Below are positions 45,201 through 54,196 of a stretch of 64,000 bases of DNA, in pieces (within the stretch, counting starts at the first letter, position 1; each line of letters begins with the position of its first letter). A program made the position numbers and the translations under genes. The notes under the pieces were generated by a model. That model saw only the letters and a list, made by a program, of their open reading frames with translations. It ran no database searches and was not told where the DNA came from. The DNA is from Asparagopsis taxiformis (lineage: Eukaryota; Rhodophyta; Florideophyceae; Bonnemaisoniales; Bonnemaisoniaceae): positions 217,220 through 281,219 of the forward strand of contig JALQPE010000100.1 in NCBI GenBank assembly GCA_030407315.1. The letters are read 5' to 3'.

Positions 45201-46125
45201 TGCGAAAGACATGTTTGAGAGTTTGGTAGAAATGAGAAATGAGCTATTCGACCTAGCTGATCTGGCGGAAATCCGGTTGAGAACACGGAGTGATGCAGAG
45301 GACATTCGTCGCGGTTTGGAGCTCTGTGAGATTTTTCTTAACTGTGGGGGAAAGACTGAACGTGTATCCCATATAGCGGTGGAAGTGATGTTTGAAACAG
45401 AAGGAAAATTGAGCAACATCGAGCTGGCGCGGCAATTGTGCGAGATGTGCATGGCATCATTGAGTGAATGGCAAGTGAATGAACGCACACTGGTTATTTT
45501 TGCTAGAGCACTGATAGGCAACAAAGCAAACAGCAAGAACGTTGAGCGTGCAATACATCTGTGTCAAGTCGCTATCAATCGAAGTTTGTGTTGCACAGAA
45601 GTGGCACTACTCGCAAGAGACGTTGCGTTTGGAGCGGGCGGAATGGTGCGGGACACAGCGCTAGCAATCAAGCTATGTGAAATGACCATCGATAGGAGAA
45701 AAGACCCATGCGCATTCATTGTGCTAGCAGAAATATTGATAGCAGATAGACGGCGACTGGAGGAGAACATCGATCATGCCTTGGAGCTTTGTGAGCGATC
45801 TTTGCGTGAGAATGGGCGCGAAAATGAAGTCGCGCATTTGGTATGGAGAATAGCTTCCGGCACGGAATGGATGGAAGCGAATGCGACACTTGCAGTGAAA
45901 TTGTGCCAGATGTGCATCGCGCAGAGGGATGTGCGGGCAATGATTGTTCTATCTGATATGTATTCGACGGGAAAATGTGGCGTGCAGATGGACATGAATC
46001 TGGCGCATGAATTGTACCAACGTGCGGTCGATGAAGGATGGCTTTCATTCAGGACTGAAACGACAGTCGAATTTTTGGATTTTAGACTGTGCTACAGACC
46101 TCCTCACTTGGTTTACTTGAAATAG
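42277..46125 (+). CDS. Sel1-like-repeat protein 3 (1282 aa)
   Basis: The longest member of the cluster. It starts MYCTARRLSGMERDDLFVEF and contains about eighteen helical modules. At least eight have a close match to LCEMCI(E/D)KKND followed by AM..LAEIL.TGAP.VE.DVDRAMELCEKYL. The module period is about 73 residues, and the corresponding DNA (CTATGTGAGATGTGTATAGA) recurs almost unchanged, so expansion was probably by internal tandem duplication. The C-terminus has the shared closing module (GKCGVQMDMNLAHELYQRAV) and then a unique tail of about 30 residues ending in YLK. No signal peptide or membrane segment is seen. It is likely a scaffold; partner unknown. Confidence 0.9.
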   Translation: MYCTARRLSGMERDDLFVEFNIPAAIDLFQRCINEQEHVGAMLDLATILEDESDDEDSITSSVALYERYIVETCSSEAKLRLARFHMKKQPKDVGRAVQLYESCIEEDGDGAAMCELAEILEEGPLGTRKDVLRALHLYESCIENGDHAVRAIPKLIKLLISGADGIESDVPRALQMTEAYIDENGHDEGIIVIARRLAFQPWFTFKSATTVPLAIQLLDVCIEKNNSSQAMIVLATILLFESPHVERDIDRGLQLCATALQVLQGADVYRVITIARHMMLEPRPSFQDMSIAVRLCELCIDHTNDPEPMMILAEILITGPAGVDKDTSRAMELCATVVHDSDGCYLVCDLARKLADVRMGKPADMRLAIDLCEMCIEQNNHARAMVDLAEIFLTGGPGVEKDVNRAMELCERSLDGSDTSFYITRAAKKLMYVGSGRPRDIPSAVRLCEMCIEKKNDTRAMKMLAKLFMTGAPHVEEDIDRAMELWEKYLDRGGPCEALTKFARKIVDEACGITKYVRSAIRLCEMCIDRRDDLVAMIILAVLLMVKIPGVEKEVDRVMSLCKSYLERSGDCGALIKFVRRMAFGDCAICHDIQVAVRLCEMCIDMRNKLPAMGILGELLITGSSGVGKDISRGMELFDKYLLANGSSEKLTHLARNIADGTDGLTRDVQLAVQICELNIDKKNDLGALLLLAEILLTGAPNVGRDVDRAMELCERYLLENGSREELNKMVWKLGHGIFGTVKDARLAMQLCDMSIEKKNDGNSMVILAEILYAGAPNVDRDVNRAIDLCEKYLCENESGKALISLATEIANERHRTIWDMRFAMQLCEMCLKKKEHEDAMLIQAKILMIGDSNVEKDFDRALKLCETCLNAGDHSGQVTALAKQLLCGAKGATKDVRLAMQLCEMCIDKWKYREAMIVLGEILMRNTPNVTKDVDRAMKLFNESLSIELEYQVNARIWDMVYGTGLISKNVAVAKDMFESLVEMRNELFDLADLAEIRLRTRSDAEDIRRGLELCEIFLNCGGKTERVSHIAVEVMFETEGKLSNIELARQLCEMCMASLSEWQVNERTLVIFARALIGNKANSKNVERAIHLCQVAINRSLCCTEVALLARDVAFGAGGMVRDTALAIKLCEMTIDRRKDPCAFIVLAEILIADRRRLEENIDHALELCERSLRENGRENEVAHLVWRIASGTEWMEANATLAVKLCQMCIAQRDVRAMIVLSDMYSTGKCGVQMDMNLAHELYQRAVDEGWLSFRTETTVEFLDFRLCYRPPHLVYLK

Positions 46126-46329
46126 ATGCTGTAGCCATGCGCAAGAGTCCTCGTATCCTTGCGAGCTACTTTGTAGACCATTGTTAAACACGACGTTACC
46201 CTTCAAGGGTACCATCAAGTTGTCAACTACAGCTTACACATCTCGTCACGTGCACAATGCTTCTTCTTTTCCCGCCACATACACCCGTCATCCACGTTTC
46301 ACAAAGTACCATCCGTATCTTGTTCCACA

Positions 46330-49284
46330 ATGTACTCAACTGCTCGCCGACTCGCCGATTTTGAGCATGACGACCTCCCCGTCGAGCACAACATCGTTGC
46401 CGCCATCGACTTGTTTCAACGCTGTATCGACGAGCAAAACCATGTTGCAGCCATGTTCGATCTTGCCCGAATACTTGAAGGAGATGAATATACATGTGAT
46501 GATACCGATTTGCTGCACAGTGTTGCGCTTTACGAAAGATGTATTGTTGAAAGTAATAGCACTGAGTCAAAGCTTTCACTTGCTAGATTGCTTCAACACC
46601 GTCCGCGAAACATACCGGCCGATTTTGTTCGTGCAGTTGAATTGTATGAAAGTTGTATCGAACAAACCGCCACTACTACGGCGATGTTTGAACTTGCAGG
46701 GATTCTAGCGGATGGAGTGCCTGGAATAGAAAAGGATGTTTCTCGAGCACTTCAATTGTATGACAGCTGTATTGTTGGAGGGGACAATGCTTTCGATGCT
46801 ATTTCTAAAGTTGTTAAAATCATCGTCGCCAGAGCAAATAGCGCCGAGAAGCATCTCATTCGTGCCTTGGAAATGGTCCATGCCTACTTCGAAGCAAGTT
46901 CCGATCCAACCGATTTGTTAAATCATGTGTGTCGTGTGGTATCTCAACAACGACATAGGCTTGATTCATCAACCAATGCACCCTACGTGAAACGACTGCT
47001 AGAAATATGCATTGAGAAGTGCAATGATGCTGACGCTATGTTTATTCTAGCTGATATACTACTCCTCGATACGTCTCAAATCACGAGCAATCTCAATCGA
47101 GGTTTACATCTGTGTGCAGCAGCACTCGAACACGAAGACGATTGGTCTGCTCGTAGAATTACTTCTATCGCAAGAGAGATTGTTGATAGACAGTGGCGGA
47201 CATCTCAAACTGTGTCTGTAGCTGTAGAATTATGCGAGATGTGTATAGAGATGCGAAATGACACAGAAGCCATGTTGATTCTGGCCGAGATACTCATGTC
47301 TGCAGGTGTGACTCTTGAAAATAATGTTGATCGCACGATGGATTTATGCATGAAATTTCTTCGTGGAGATGGTTTCTGTGAACACCTGGCCCTTTTCGCA
47401 AAGAAGGTTGCAGATGGAAGGTCTGGCGTAACTAGAGATGTAAAACTTGCAATGCAGCTATGCGAGATGTGCATCCATCACCAGAACGACCCAACAGCTA
47501 TGATGGTTCTAGCCGGGATATTCATAACTGGAGCCTCGGGTATCGAAAAAGATATTGATCGTGCCATTGATCTTTGTGACAGGTGTTTGAGTGTTGAACA
47601 CAACGAAAGCGTATCCTCTTTTGACGTAACTGACCTGATTTGGAAATTAGTTCAAGGAACGCCTGACAAAACTGCCGATGTAGATCTTGCTTTACAGCTA
47701 AGTGAGATGTACATCGAGAAGAGAAACGACACCGGAGCTACATTGATGCTCGCTGAGCTACTCTTGACCGGCGCATGGGGCGTCGAAAAGGACGTGAACC
47801 GTGGAATGAGCGTGTGCCAGAAGTATATGGACGCGGAAGGGTCGTGTTATTGGGTAAATGAACTGGCAAGAAATATAGTAGATGGATCATATGGGATAAC
47901 AAGAGATGCACCGCTTGCAATCAAGCTATGTGAGATGTGTGTAAACATAAGTAACGACATCGATGCCTTACTGATTCTAATCGAGATACTGATGGGCGGC
48001 ACCCCAGGTGTCGAGCAAGACGATGATCGTGTTTTGGAACTATGTGAGAAATATCTCACATATAATAGACGCTGCGAAGCGCTTACCAATCTAGCGCAAA
48101 TTGCAGTTCATGGGACATGGGGACGACGCAAAGACGCCCGACTTGCAATGCAGATTTGTGAGATGTGTATAGAGAAGAAAAACGACGCGGGGGCCATGAT
48201 AATTCTGGGTGAGATTCTGATGAGCGGTTCTGCAAATGTTGAAAAAGACGTAGATCGCGCTGTACAGCTATGGAAGGCATCGTTTAATGGCGATATTGCA
48301 TTTCACAGACTTGCCAGCGTGTTGAGGGAAATGGTATTTGGAATTGGACGTATCCCAAGAAATGTACCTTTGGCGATTGAATTGTGCGAGTCGGTTATTG
48401 CTTCTAGGGATGATTATCGTGCTGTGGCCACCTTGGCGGAAATCCATACCTGTTCCACGGATGATGTGGCAGACATTGATCGTGGTCTAGAGCTATGGGA
48501 GAAGTGCCTTGACGACAGCGGCGGCCACTTTGGAATGTTTAGGTCTGCGGCGAATCTGGCCAGAAAAATTGTAAGGGGAAGATGTGGGATGGAAAGAAAT
48601 ATAGAACTGGCTGTACAGTTATGTGAGATGTGTATGGCTAGTTGGGACGAGTGGAAAGTCAGCGAATATGTGCTAGTCACTGTCGCAGAAGTACTTATCT
48701 GCGCGGCACGCCATGTGGAGGACGTTGAACGTGCAGTACATCTATGCGAAGTGGCTATGGACATGTGCGACGAGGACTTTAAGAAAGTTGCAGAAGTTGC
48801 AAGAGATGCTGCGTTTGGGACAGATTGGATGAAAAGGGACACAGCTCTAGCCATTAGATTGTGCAACATGAGCATCGAAAAGAAGAGAGACGCGCACGCA
48901 TTCATGACACTGGCAGAGATATTTATCACAGGCACGCCGGAAGTGGAGAAGAACATCAGCTACGCAATGGAGCTATGCGAGCAGTCTGTAACTGAGCATC
49001 GACATGAGAATTTGGTCCCCTGTCTGGCGAAGAACGTAGCTAGCGGGACTGAGTGGATGGAAGGCGATGCGGCGCTAGGGGTGAAATTGTGCGAGATATG
49101 TGTCGAGAAGCGGAGGGACGTGAGGGCGATGGCTGTTCTGTCGGAAATATATGCAACGGGAGGATGGGGCGTGAAGATGGACATGGGTCGGGCGCATGAG
49201 TGGTATGAGCGTGCAGATGTTGAGGGATGGTTGTTGTTCCAATATAGATGGGAACATGGAATAGAATATACGCACCAGATTTAA
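46330..49284 (+). CDS. Sel1-like-repeat protein 4 (984 aa)
   Basis: It begins MYSTARRLADFEHDDLPVEH, 204 bases after gene 3, and carries about fourteen Sel1-like modules with LCEMCIE/LCEMCIH/LCEMCVN variants. The standard family ending is present (GWGVKMDMGRAHEWYERADV), followed by about 20 residues. Its frame is intact. Like its paralogues it is rich in paired cysteines at a fixed place in the helix (C-E-M-C), which could bind metal or form disulfides only if exposed; this is not established. Confidence 0.9.
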   Translation: MYSTARRLADFEHDDLPVEHNIVAAIDLFQRCIDEQNHVAAMFDLARILEGDEYTCDDTDLLHSVALYERCIVESNSTESKLSLARLLQHRPRNIPADFVRAVELYESCIEQTATTTAMFELAGILADGVPGIEKDVSRALQLYDSCIVGGDNAFDAISKVVKIIVARANSAEKHLIRALEMVHAYFEASSDPTDLLNHVCRVVSQQRHRLDSSTNAPYVKRLLEICIEKCNDADAMFILADILLLDTSQITSNLNRGLHLCAAALEHEDDWSARRITSIAREIVDRQWRTSQTVSVAVELCEMCIEMRNDTEAMLILAEILMSAGVTLENNVDRTMDLCMKFLRGDGFCEHLALFAKKVADGRSGVTRDVKLAMQLCEMCIHHQNDPTAMMVLAGIFITGASGIEKDIDRAIDLCDRCLSVEHNESVSSFDVTDLIWKLVQGTPDKTADVDLALQLSEMYIEKRNDTGATLMLAELLLTGAWGVEKDVNRGMSVCQKYMDAEGSCYWVNELARNIVDGSYGITRDAPLAIKLCEMCVNISNDIDALLILIEILMGGTPGVEQDDDRVLELCEKYLTYNRRCEALTNLAQIAVHGTWGRRKDARLAMQICEMCIEKKNDAGAMIILGEILMSGSANVEKDVDRAVQLWKASFNGDIAFHRLASVLREMVFGIGRIPRNVPLAIELCESVIASRDDYRAVATLAEIHTCSTDDVADIDRGLELWEKCLDDSGGHFGMFRSAANLARKIVRGRCGMERNIELAVQLCEMCMASWDEWKVSEYVLVTVAEVLICAARHVEDVERAVHLCEVAMDMCDEDFKKVAEVARDAAFGTDWMKRDTALAIRLCNMSIEKKRDAHAFMTLAEIFITGTPEVEKNISYAMELCEQSVTEHRHENLVPCLAKNVASGTEWMEGDAALGVKLCEICVEKRRDVRAMAVLSEIYATGGWGVKMDMGRAHEWYERADVEGWLLFQYRWEHGIEYTHQI

Positions 49285-49499
49285 TTGTAATTATAAGACA
49301 CCCCTCAACTTTTGCGCAGCTCTGCACTGCGAAGTGCGTTTTATACTCTGTTTTCGCGTGTGCGCCGGTGTGCGTGATTCGACTTGAATGGGGGATACAG
49401 TTTTATGCGCTGGGGATGTGACCGATATCAAACGGCAAATAATTGTAAGACAGCTCAGCTTTTCTTAATATTTACGACGTGAAATATCAATTTATTTAA

Positions 49500-50420
49500 T
49501 GACCTCTCCGATCCTCTGTGGCATGGATTTTACGAGCGAATCGAGCAGAGAATGCTCTATTTCAAACCATGTCTCCATCACACTCCTCCAGCTCTTCCAC
49601 AGAATCAAACTGTCTACAATTGTGGTAACACCCGCCTTGCCAACACTCCCCAGGAATTCTCAATAGGATTGCGATCTGGACTCTTCGCATCCCAGTCCAC
49701 AACAGTGATGTTTTTCGCTGTAAGCCACTGTTGAGTCTCACGAAAACGATGAATCGGAGCGCCGTCTTGTTGTAAAATCCATTCTCCTGGGTGGCAATCT
49801 TCGACAAACGGAATCAGATGGTCCCATAATGTTTGGATGTGCTTTGCCGAGTTTTGGTGCGAGCTGCACATCCCCAAATTTGTCTTCCCTTGCGATGAAA
49901 AACCTCCCCAGAACATTGATTCTCCTCCATTTTGTCGCTTATAAGAAATGCGTGGCTCGTTCCGCAGGTCGTGACAATAGTAGCGGAAACCATCCGGTCC
50001 GTCTAAGTTGAACTTTTTCTCGTCAATGAAGACAACTAGACCCCAACAGATGCTATTCCACCCAACTTTCTCCAATGCCAAATTCAGCCTTTTTCCATGT
50101 GAAATGAACTCATTTCAGGAGCTCTTTGCATCCATTGATACACTGAATTAGGCTCTGCTAGAAGTATTTGCTTCACTGTCGAGGTCGTTATTGGTAGTGA
50201 ATATTTTGCGAAGCTGGTTGGCGCTTAAATCGCCTTTTCTTGCCCATCTCAACCAAGCTCTTTTTGAGGCGCTGGAAAGTTTGGGCTTTCTCCCTGACCT
50301 CTTCTACTCTCCATAGGCTGTTGTGGGACTCGTCCCGTATTGCGCTGCGAGCGGTCGCGGGAGGATAATTCCAGGAGTCTGGAAAAGGAGGAGTCGCTTA
50401 AGCGGTACGCTCGAGAGCGT
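49500..50420 (-). mobile_element. Decayed Tc1/mariner transposon (DD34E)
   Basis: Reading on the minus strand: a helix-turn-helix remnant (RSGRKPKLS, then KQILLAEPNSVYQWM after a frameshift near 50160), then the catalytic part 50081-49614 with VVFIDEKKFNLDGPDG (first Asp), WILQQDGAPIH (second Asp) and SPDRNPIENSWGVLARRV (Glu 34 residues after the second Asp spacing). This is the Tc1-type DD34E signature. A last frameshift near 49625 separates it from the family ending (CRQFDSVEELEE). At least two frameshifts and a stop near 50300 mean it is inactive. Terminal inverted repeats were not identified. Confidence 0.85.
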
Positions 50421-51311
50421 GAGTGGGTGTTCGGTAAGGAATCCGCAGCAAAGAGCCGCGTGCTAATCGCTACCCGCGGTGACGTGGCAAAGGAATTGTC
50501 TCCCAAGGGCGATTGGGCGTGTGCCGCCTTGCATTGGCACCAGGCCACATTGCTTGCGCGGGACCCTTCGGCGGGCGTGCAACGTGTATCGATATAGGCG
50601 CGATTAGTCACACACGTGTACGAGCGGGAAGATTCTCCCGTTACAACTGTGCACGTGTACGTTACGGCTGGCCTTTTCTAGTAGTTTACACGTAGCAACG
50701 TAGCAGCTTACTCTGTAAGGCCCCTGGGCCGCATCAACACCCCACAAGGTCCATTGGATGCCGGACCGGGACCATTGGTCCTGGTCCGGTCCCGGCAGTC
50801 TCGTTGACCATTTAAGGTCAACGGACTGACCACTAAGCTACAATAAAGGCAGATCGTTTCCGTTCCAAATCATTCGACCGTGGTCGTTCAACTTACAACT
50901 AAACGGTGGCGGCAATTACTTCACAGGATACAAGCTGCTCCGTTCCGATCTCCAATTGGGGATCGCTCGCACATTTCCCCAATTGCCCGCCGCGAGCCTC
51001 CTCCGGCGGGGGTGCACGTGGATTGCCCTAGGGCATTTCGTCTCCGCGGTAGTGGAACACCTTCCCGCTTCTTTTAACGCCGTCAGGAGACCGGTAGTGG
51101 CCTTCTGCCCACCGGGAAAAGGCTACCGACTGGGAGCGCTGTCGGTTCGGCACTCCCAGCCGGTCAACCGAGCTAACGCCCGTGGGCTTCTCAATAGGTC
51201 TCGACCGTAGCCGCCGGCGGTATCACAGTTGCGGAATCCGCTGTGTGGGCAGCCACGCGTGGAGGCGACCACAATTCCCCGCGGGGATCCATCGCGCTAA
51301 GAGTCTAGTTA
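50421..51311. other. LTR-like GC-rich segment next to the transposon
   Basis: It contains strong stems, such as CGTTGACC/GGTCAACG around ATTTAA (50812-50833) and a GGACCGGGACC/GGTCCTGGTCC pair near 50764, followed by ACAATAAAGGC. This stem-plus-AATAAA arrangement suits the R region of an LTR. No partner LTR or coding part was seen. The Plavaka-like element begins at 51312 inside or beside it. Confidence 0.35.
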
Positions 51312-51430
51312 CGTCTGTGTTTTCGGAAGTGGACGCGGACGTCCAGTCTCTCTAGTACGGGTCCTAGTCGGCCCCGAGATTTACTAGAACAAATGAACGT
51401 CCGCGTCCAAAAAAAAATAAAAATTTTTTG

Positions 51431-51916
51431 GATGCGGACGTCCACTTTCTCTAGTACATATGGCGGAATACTAGGGCCCGACATCCACTTTCTCTAGTAC
51501 ATATGGCGGAATACTAGGACCCGACATCCACTTTCTCTAGTACATATGGCGGAATACTAGGACCCGACATCCACTTTCTCTAGTACATATGGCGGAATAC
51601 TAGGACCCGACATCCACTTTCTCTAGTACATATGGCGGAATACTAGGACCCGACATCCACTTTCTCTAGTACGTTTGGCGGAATACTAGGACCCGACATC
51701 CACTTTCTCTAGTACATATGGCGGAATACTAGGACCCGACATCCACTTTCTCTAGTACATATGGCGGAATACTAGGACCCGACATCCACTTTCTCTAGTA
51801 CATATGGCGGAATACTAGGACCCGACATCCACTTTCTCTAGTACATATGGCGGAATACTAGGACCCGACATCCACTTTCTCTAGTACATATGGCGGAATA
51901 CTAGGACCCGACATCC
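51431..51916 (+). repeat. Eleven 43 bp tandem units, transposon subterminal array
   Basis: Units of the form ACTTTCTCTAGTACATATGG...ACCCGACATCC repeat every 43 bases, with ggcgg landmarks at 51462, 51505 and so on to 51892. They are nearly identical; one unit reads ACGTTT in place of ACATAT. The left arm at 2850 has only two units. There are no unique spacers, so this is not a CRISPR array. Likely transposase-binding sites. Confidence 0.9.
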
Positions 51917-52039
51917 AGTATACAATATATCAGCGAAAACCGGGAGGGAAGAAATTACAGCGGATGGTAAATTCAGGGCCCATATCGGACCGTATTTTAT
52001 TCTCTCATTTAGGAAACTGCTCGTATACAATACGTCTCT

Positions 52040-52155
52040 CTAGAATAGGGAATACATATCTGGTCAGAATAGGAAATAAATACCCGGTTAGAATAGGAAA
52101 TAAATACCCGGTTAGAATAGGAAATACGTATCCAGCCAGAATACAAAATACCTGT
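52040..52155 (+). repeat. Five 24 bp tandem units, subterminal
   Basis: AGAATAGGAAATA-based units, as in the other copies but with the AATACCCGGTT unit doubled. They lie directly between the 43 bp array and the leader. Confidence 0.7.
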
Positions 52156-54196
52156 CAGCATATCGTCGATCACCCATCTCCCTCACTATCGCGTTCTCCC
52201 TACCATCCGAACGCCATGCACCACCATCCGCACATACTGCAAGAACCCTCACGACCTAGATTACAAAAAATACGCTCCTTCCCAATACCATCCCCGCTTT
52301 CCTCGACACCACCCCAGCCCATTAAATCATCAAGACATCAAACACGAACATGGTCAGCAAAATCTTACACCACTTGAAACGCACTCTCACTTCTATCGTA
52401 TGCCCCAAAATATACACATACCAGAAACACCTCACAGCTTCATTCCCCATCTTCCTACATCCCTTCTTCACTCTCCTTCAGTCCTGCCGTTCCTGCTTCA
52501 CCACTCCTGCATCACATACACAACATCAGAATCAACCACAACAGTCAGACTCAAAAGCAACGCTTACCACGACAGATATCCTAGAAACTCCCTTACTTAC
52601 CTCTCCGAGAGGATGACTGAATCATCCATCCTACACAAAATACAAACCATGATCCAAAAACCTTGCAATGAATAATCAAAGTCAGCAGTCCATATCTTCG
52701 CAAAACAAGTCTTGGTGCTCAGTAAAACTTACCTTCTGTCATCAACATTCCTGCATCATCTACACAACATCGGAATCAACCACAACAGTCAGACTCAAAA
52801 CCAACCTTCCATCACAGCATACTTTCAAAACTCGCACACTTACCTTCGCTCCACACAATACACACCATGACTCAATAGGCTTCCAATGAAAAATATCGCA
52901 TCAACGGAAATAGTCAGACTCAAAACCAACCTTCCCTCGCTGCTTACTTTCAAAACTCGCACACTTACTTTACCTGTTCCATCCTGCACACAATAAAAAC
53001 CATAAATCACGTAATCGTGTAGCCAAGAAAAGTAGTCAGCATTCCGCATCTTCGCACAACCGGTCTGGGCGCCCAATGTGACTTACCTTCCGTCATCACT
53101 ATTCCTCCATCACCTACGCAACATCGGATTCAATCGCAACAGTCAGATTGAAAACCAACGTTTCCCTCGCTACATACCCTGAGAACTCGCAAATGTACCT
53201 CTCATCCATCCTACACACAATACAAACCATGATCCAAAAACCTTGCAACTAACAATAATCATAGTCAGCAGTCCATATCTTCGCAAAGCACATCTTGGCA
53301 CTCAATGAAACTTACCTTCCGTCATCAACATTCCTGCATCATCTACACAACATCGGAATCAACCACAACAGTCAGACTCAAAATCAACCTTCCCTCACAG
53401 CATACTTTCAAAACTTCACGTACCTCTCTTCCATCCTCCGCTCAATACACACCATCAGTCAACAGGCTTCCCATGAAAAATATCGCATCAACGGAAATAG
53501 TCAGACTCAAAACCCACGCTTCCCTCAACGCATACCCTCGAGGGTAGAGGATGGAACGAAGGTACGTGCGCGAATCTTGATCAAGATTCGCGCACGTACA
53601 AAGCAAAGTCGGTCAAAGAAGATCAGTCGGTGATGAGGGCGGAGTGGAGCCTGCGGCGTCGACCGGACAGCTTTCTGCGTCCGCTTAAGTCTTGCTGTGC
53701 ATACTCGAAATCATCGCCGGCAGTGAGATTGAGTATGGCCCAAGCCATGGTCTCTGATTCCCCGAACAAAGAGATCCGGATCGAGAACAACGAATATAAA
53801 CATATAATCATATATATGAGAATCCATTTGCTTTCCTTACATGATCTGTGGCATATCCGCTGTAAAGCACATTCAGATTCCACGAAGTTTGGAAATAAAA
53901 AAGTTTATTATTACAAATGAATTAATTGAAAATTCATCTCCCAGGGCAGTCGTTCGTCCTTCCATGCACACGTTGCCAGCACGCAATGTGATGTAACAGT
54001 TGGAAATGATTGAACTCTCGGTTAAATTCCACCGTTGGGATGTCAGCTGGAGTGAGCACAAAACTACTACCCAAAAAACTACGAACACGTTACATTCCAA
54101 GTCTCGAAAGCACCACAAAAATAAAATTGGTCGCATCTGGACGGCACAGTCTCCCCTGTTCAGCTCGCAATCCTCCCTTTTGCGTCAAAACTCGAC
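52156..54196 (+). other. Transposon leader with ~300 bp degenerate repeats and a palindrome
   Basis: A block containing CAGCAGTCCATATCTTCGCAAAA ... CAACATCGGAATCAACCACAACAGTCAGACTC recurs around 52500, 52740, 53100 and 53330, so this copy carries four units where copy 1 has two. A perfect 38 bp palindrome lies at 53562-53599. No protein-like frame is seen. AT-rich sequence with TATATATG near 53811 may belong to the transposase promoter. Confidence 0.6.
53562..53599. repeat. Perfect 38 bp palindrome in transposon leader
   Basis: GTACGTGCGCGAATCTTGA is followed directly by its exact reverse complement. The inverted similarity continues to the left (AGGGTAGAGGATGGAACGAAG), which matches the reverse of copy 1 sequence at 4106-4140. 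It is an inverted duplication later trimmed on one side. Confidence 0.85.

Noticed and set aside
33887..49327. Many minus-strand frames inside the Sel1-repeat genes
   Set aside because: They recur at the same place in each repeat module and are the complement of the conserved coding repeat.
51431..51916. CRISPR-like array
   Set aside because: The 43 bp units abut directly with no unique spacers, sit at a transposon end and occur in eukaryotic context.
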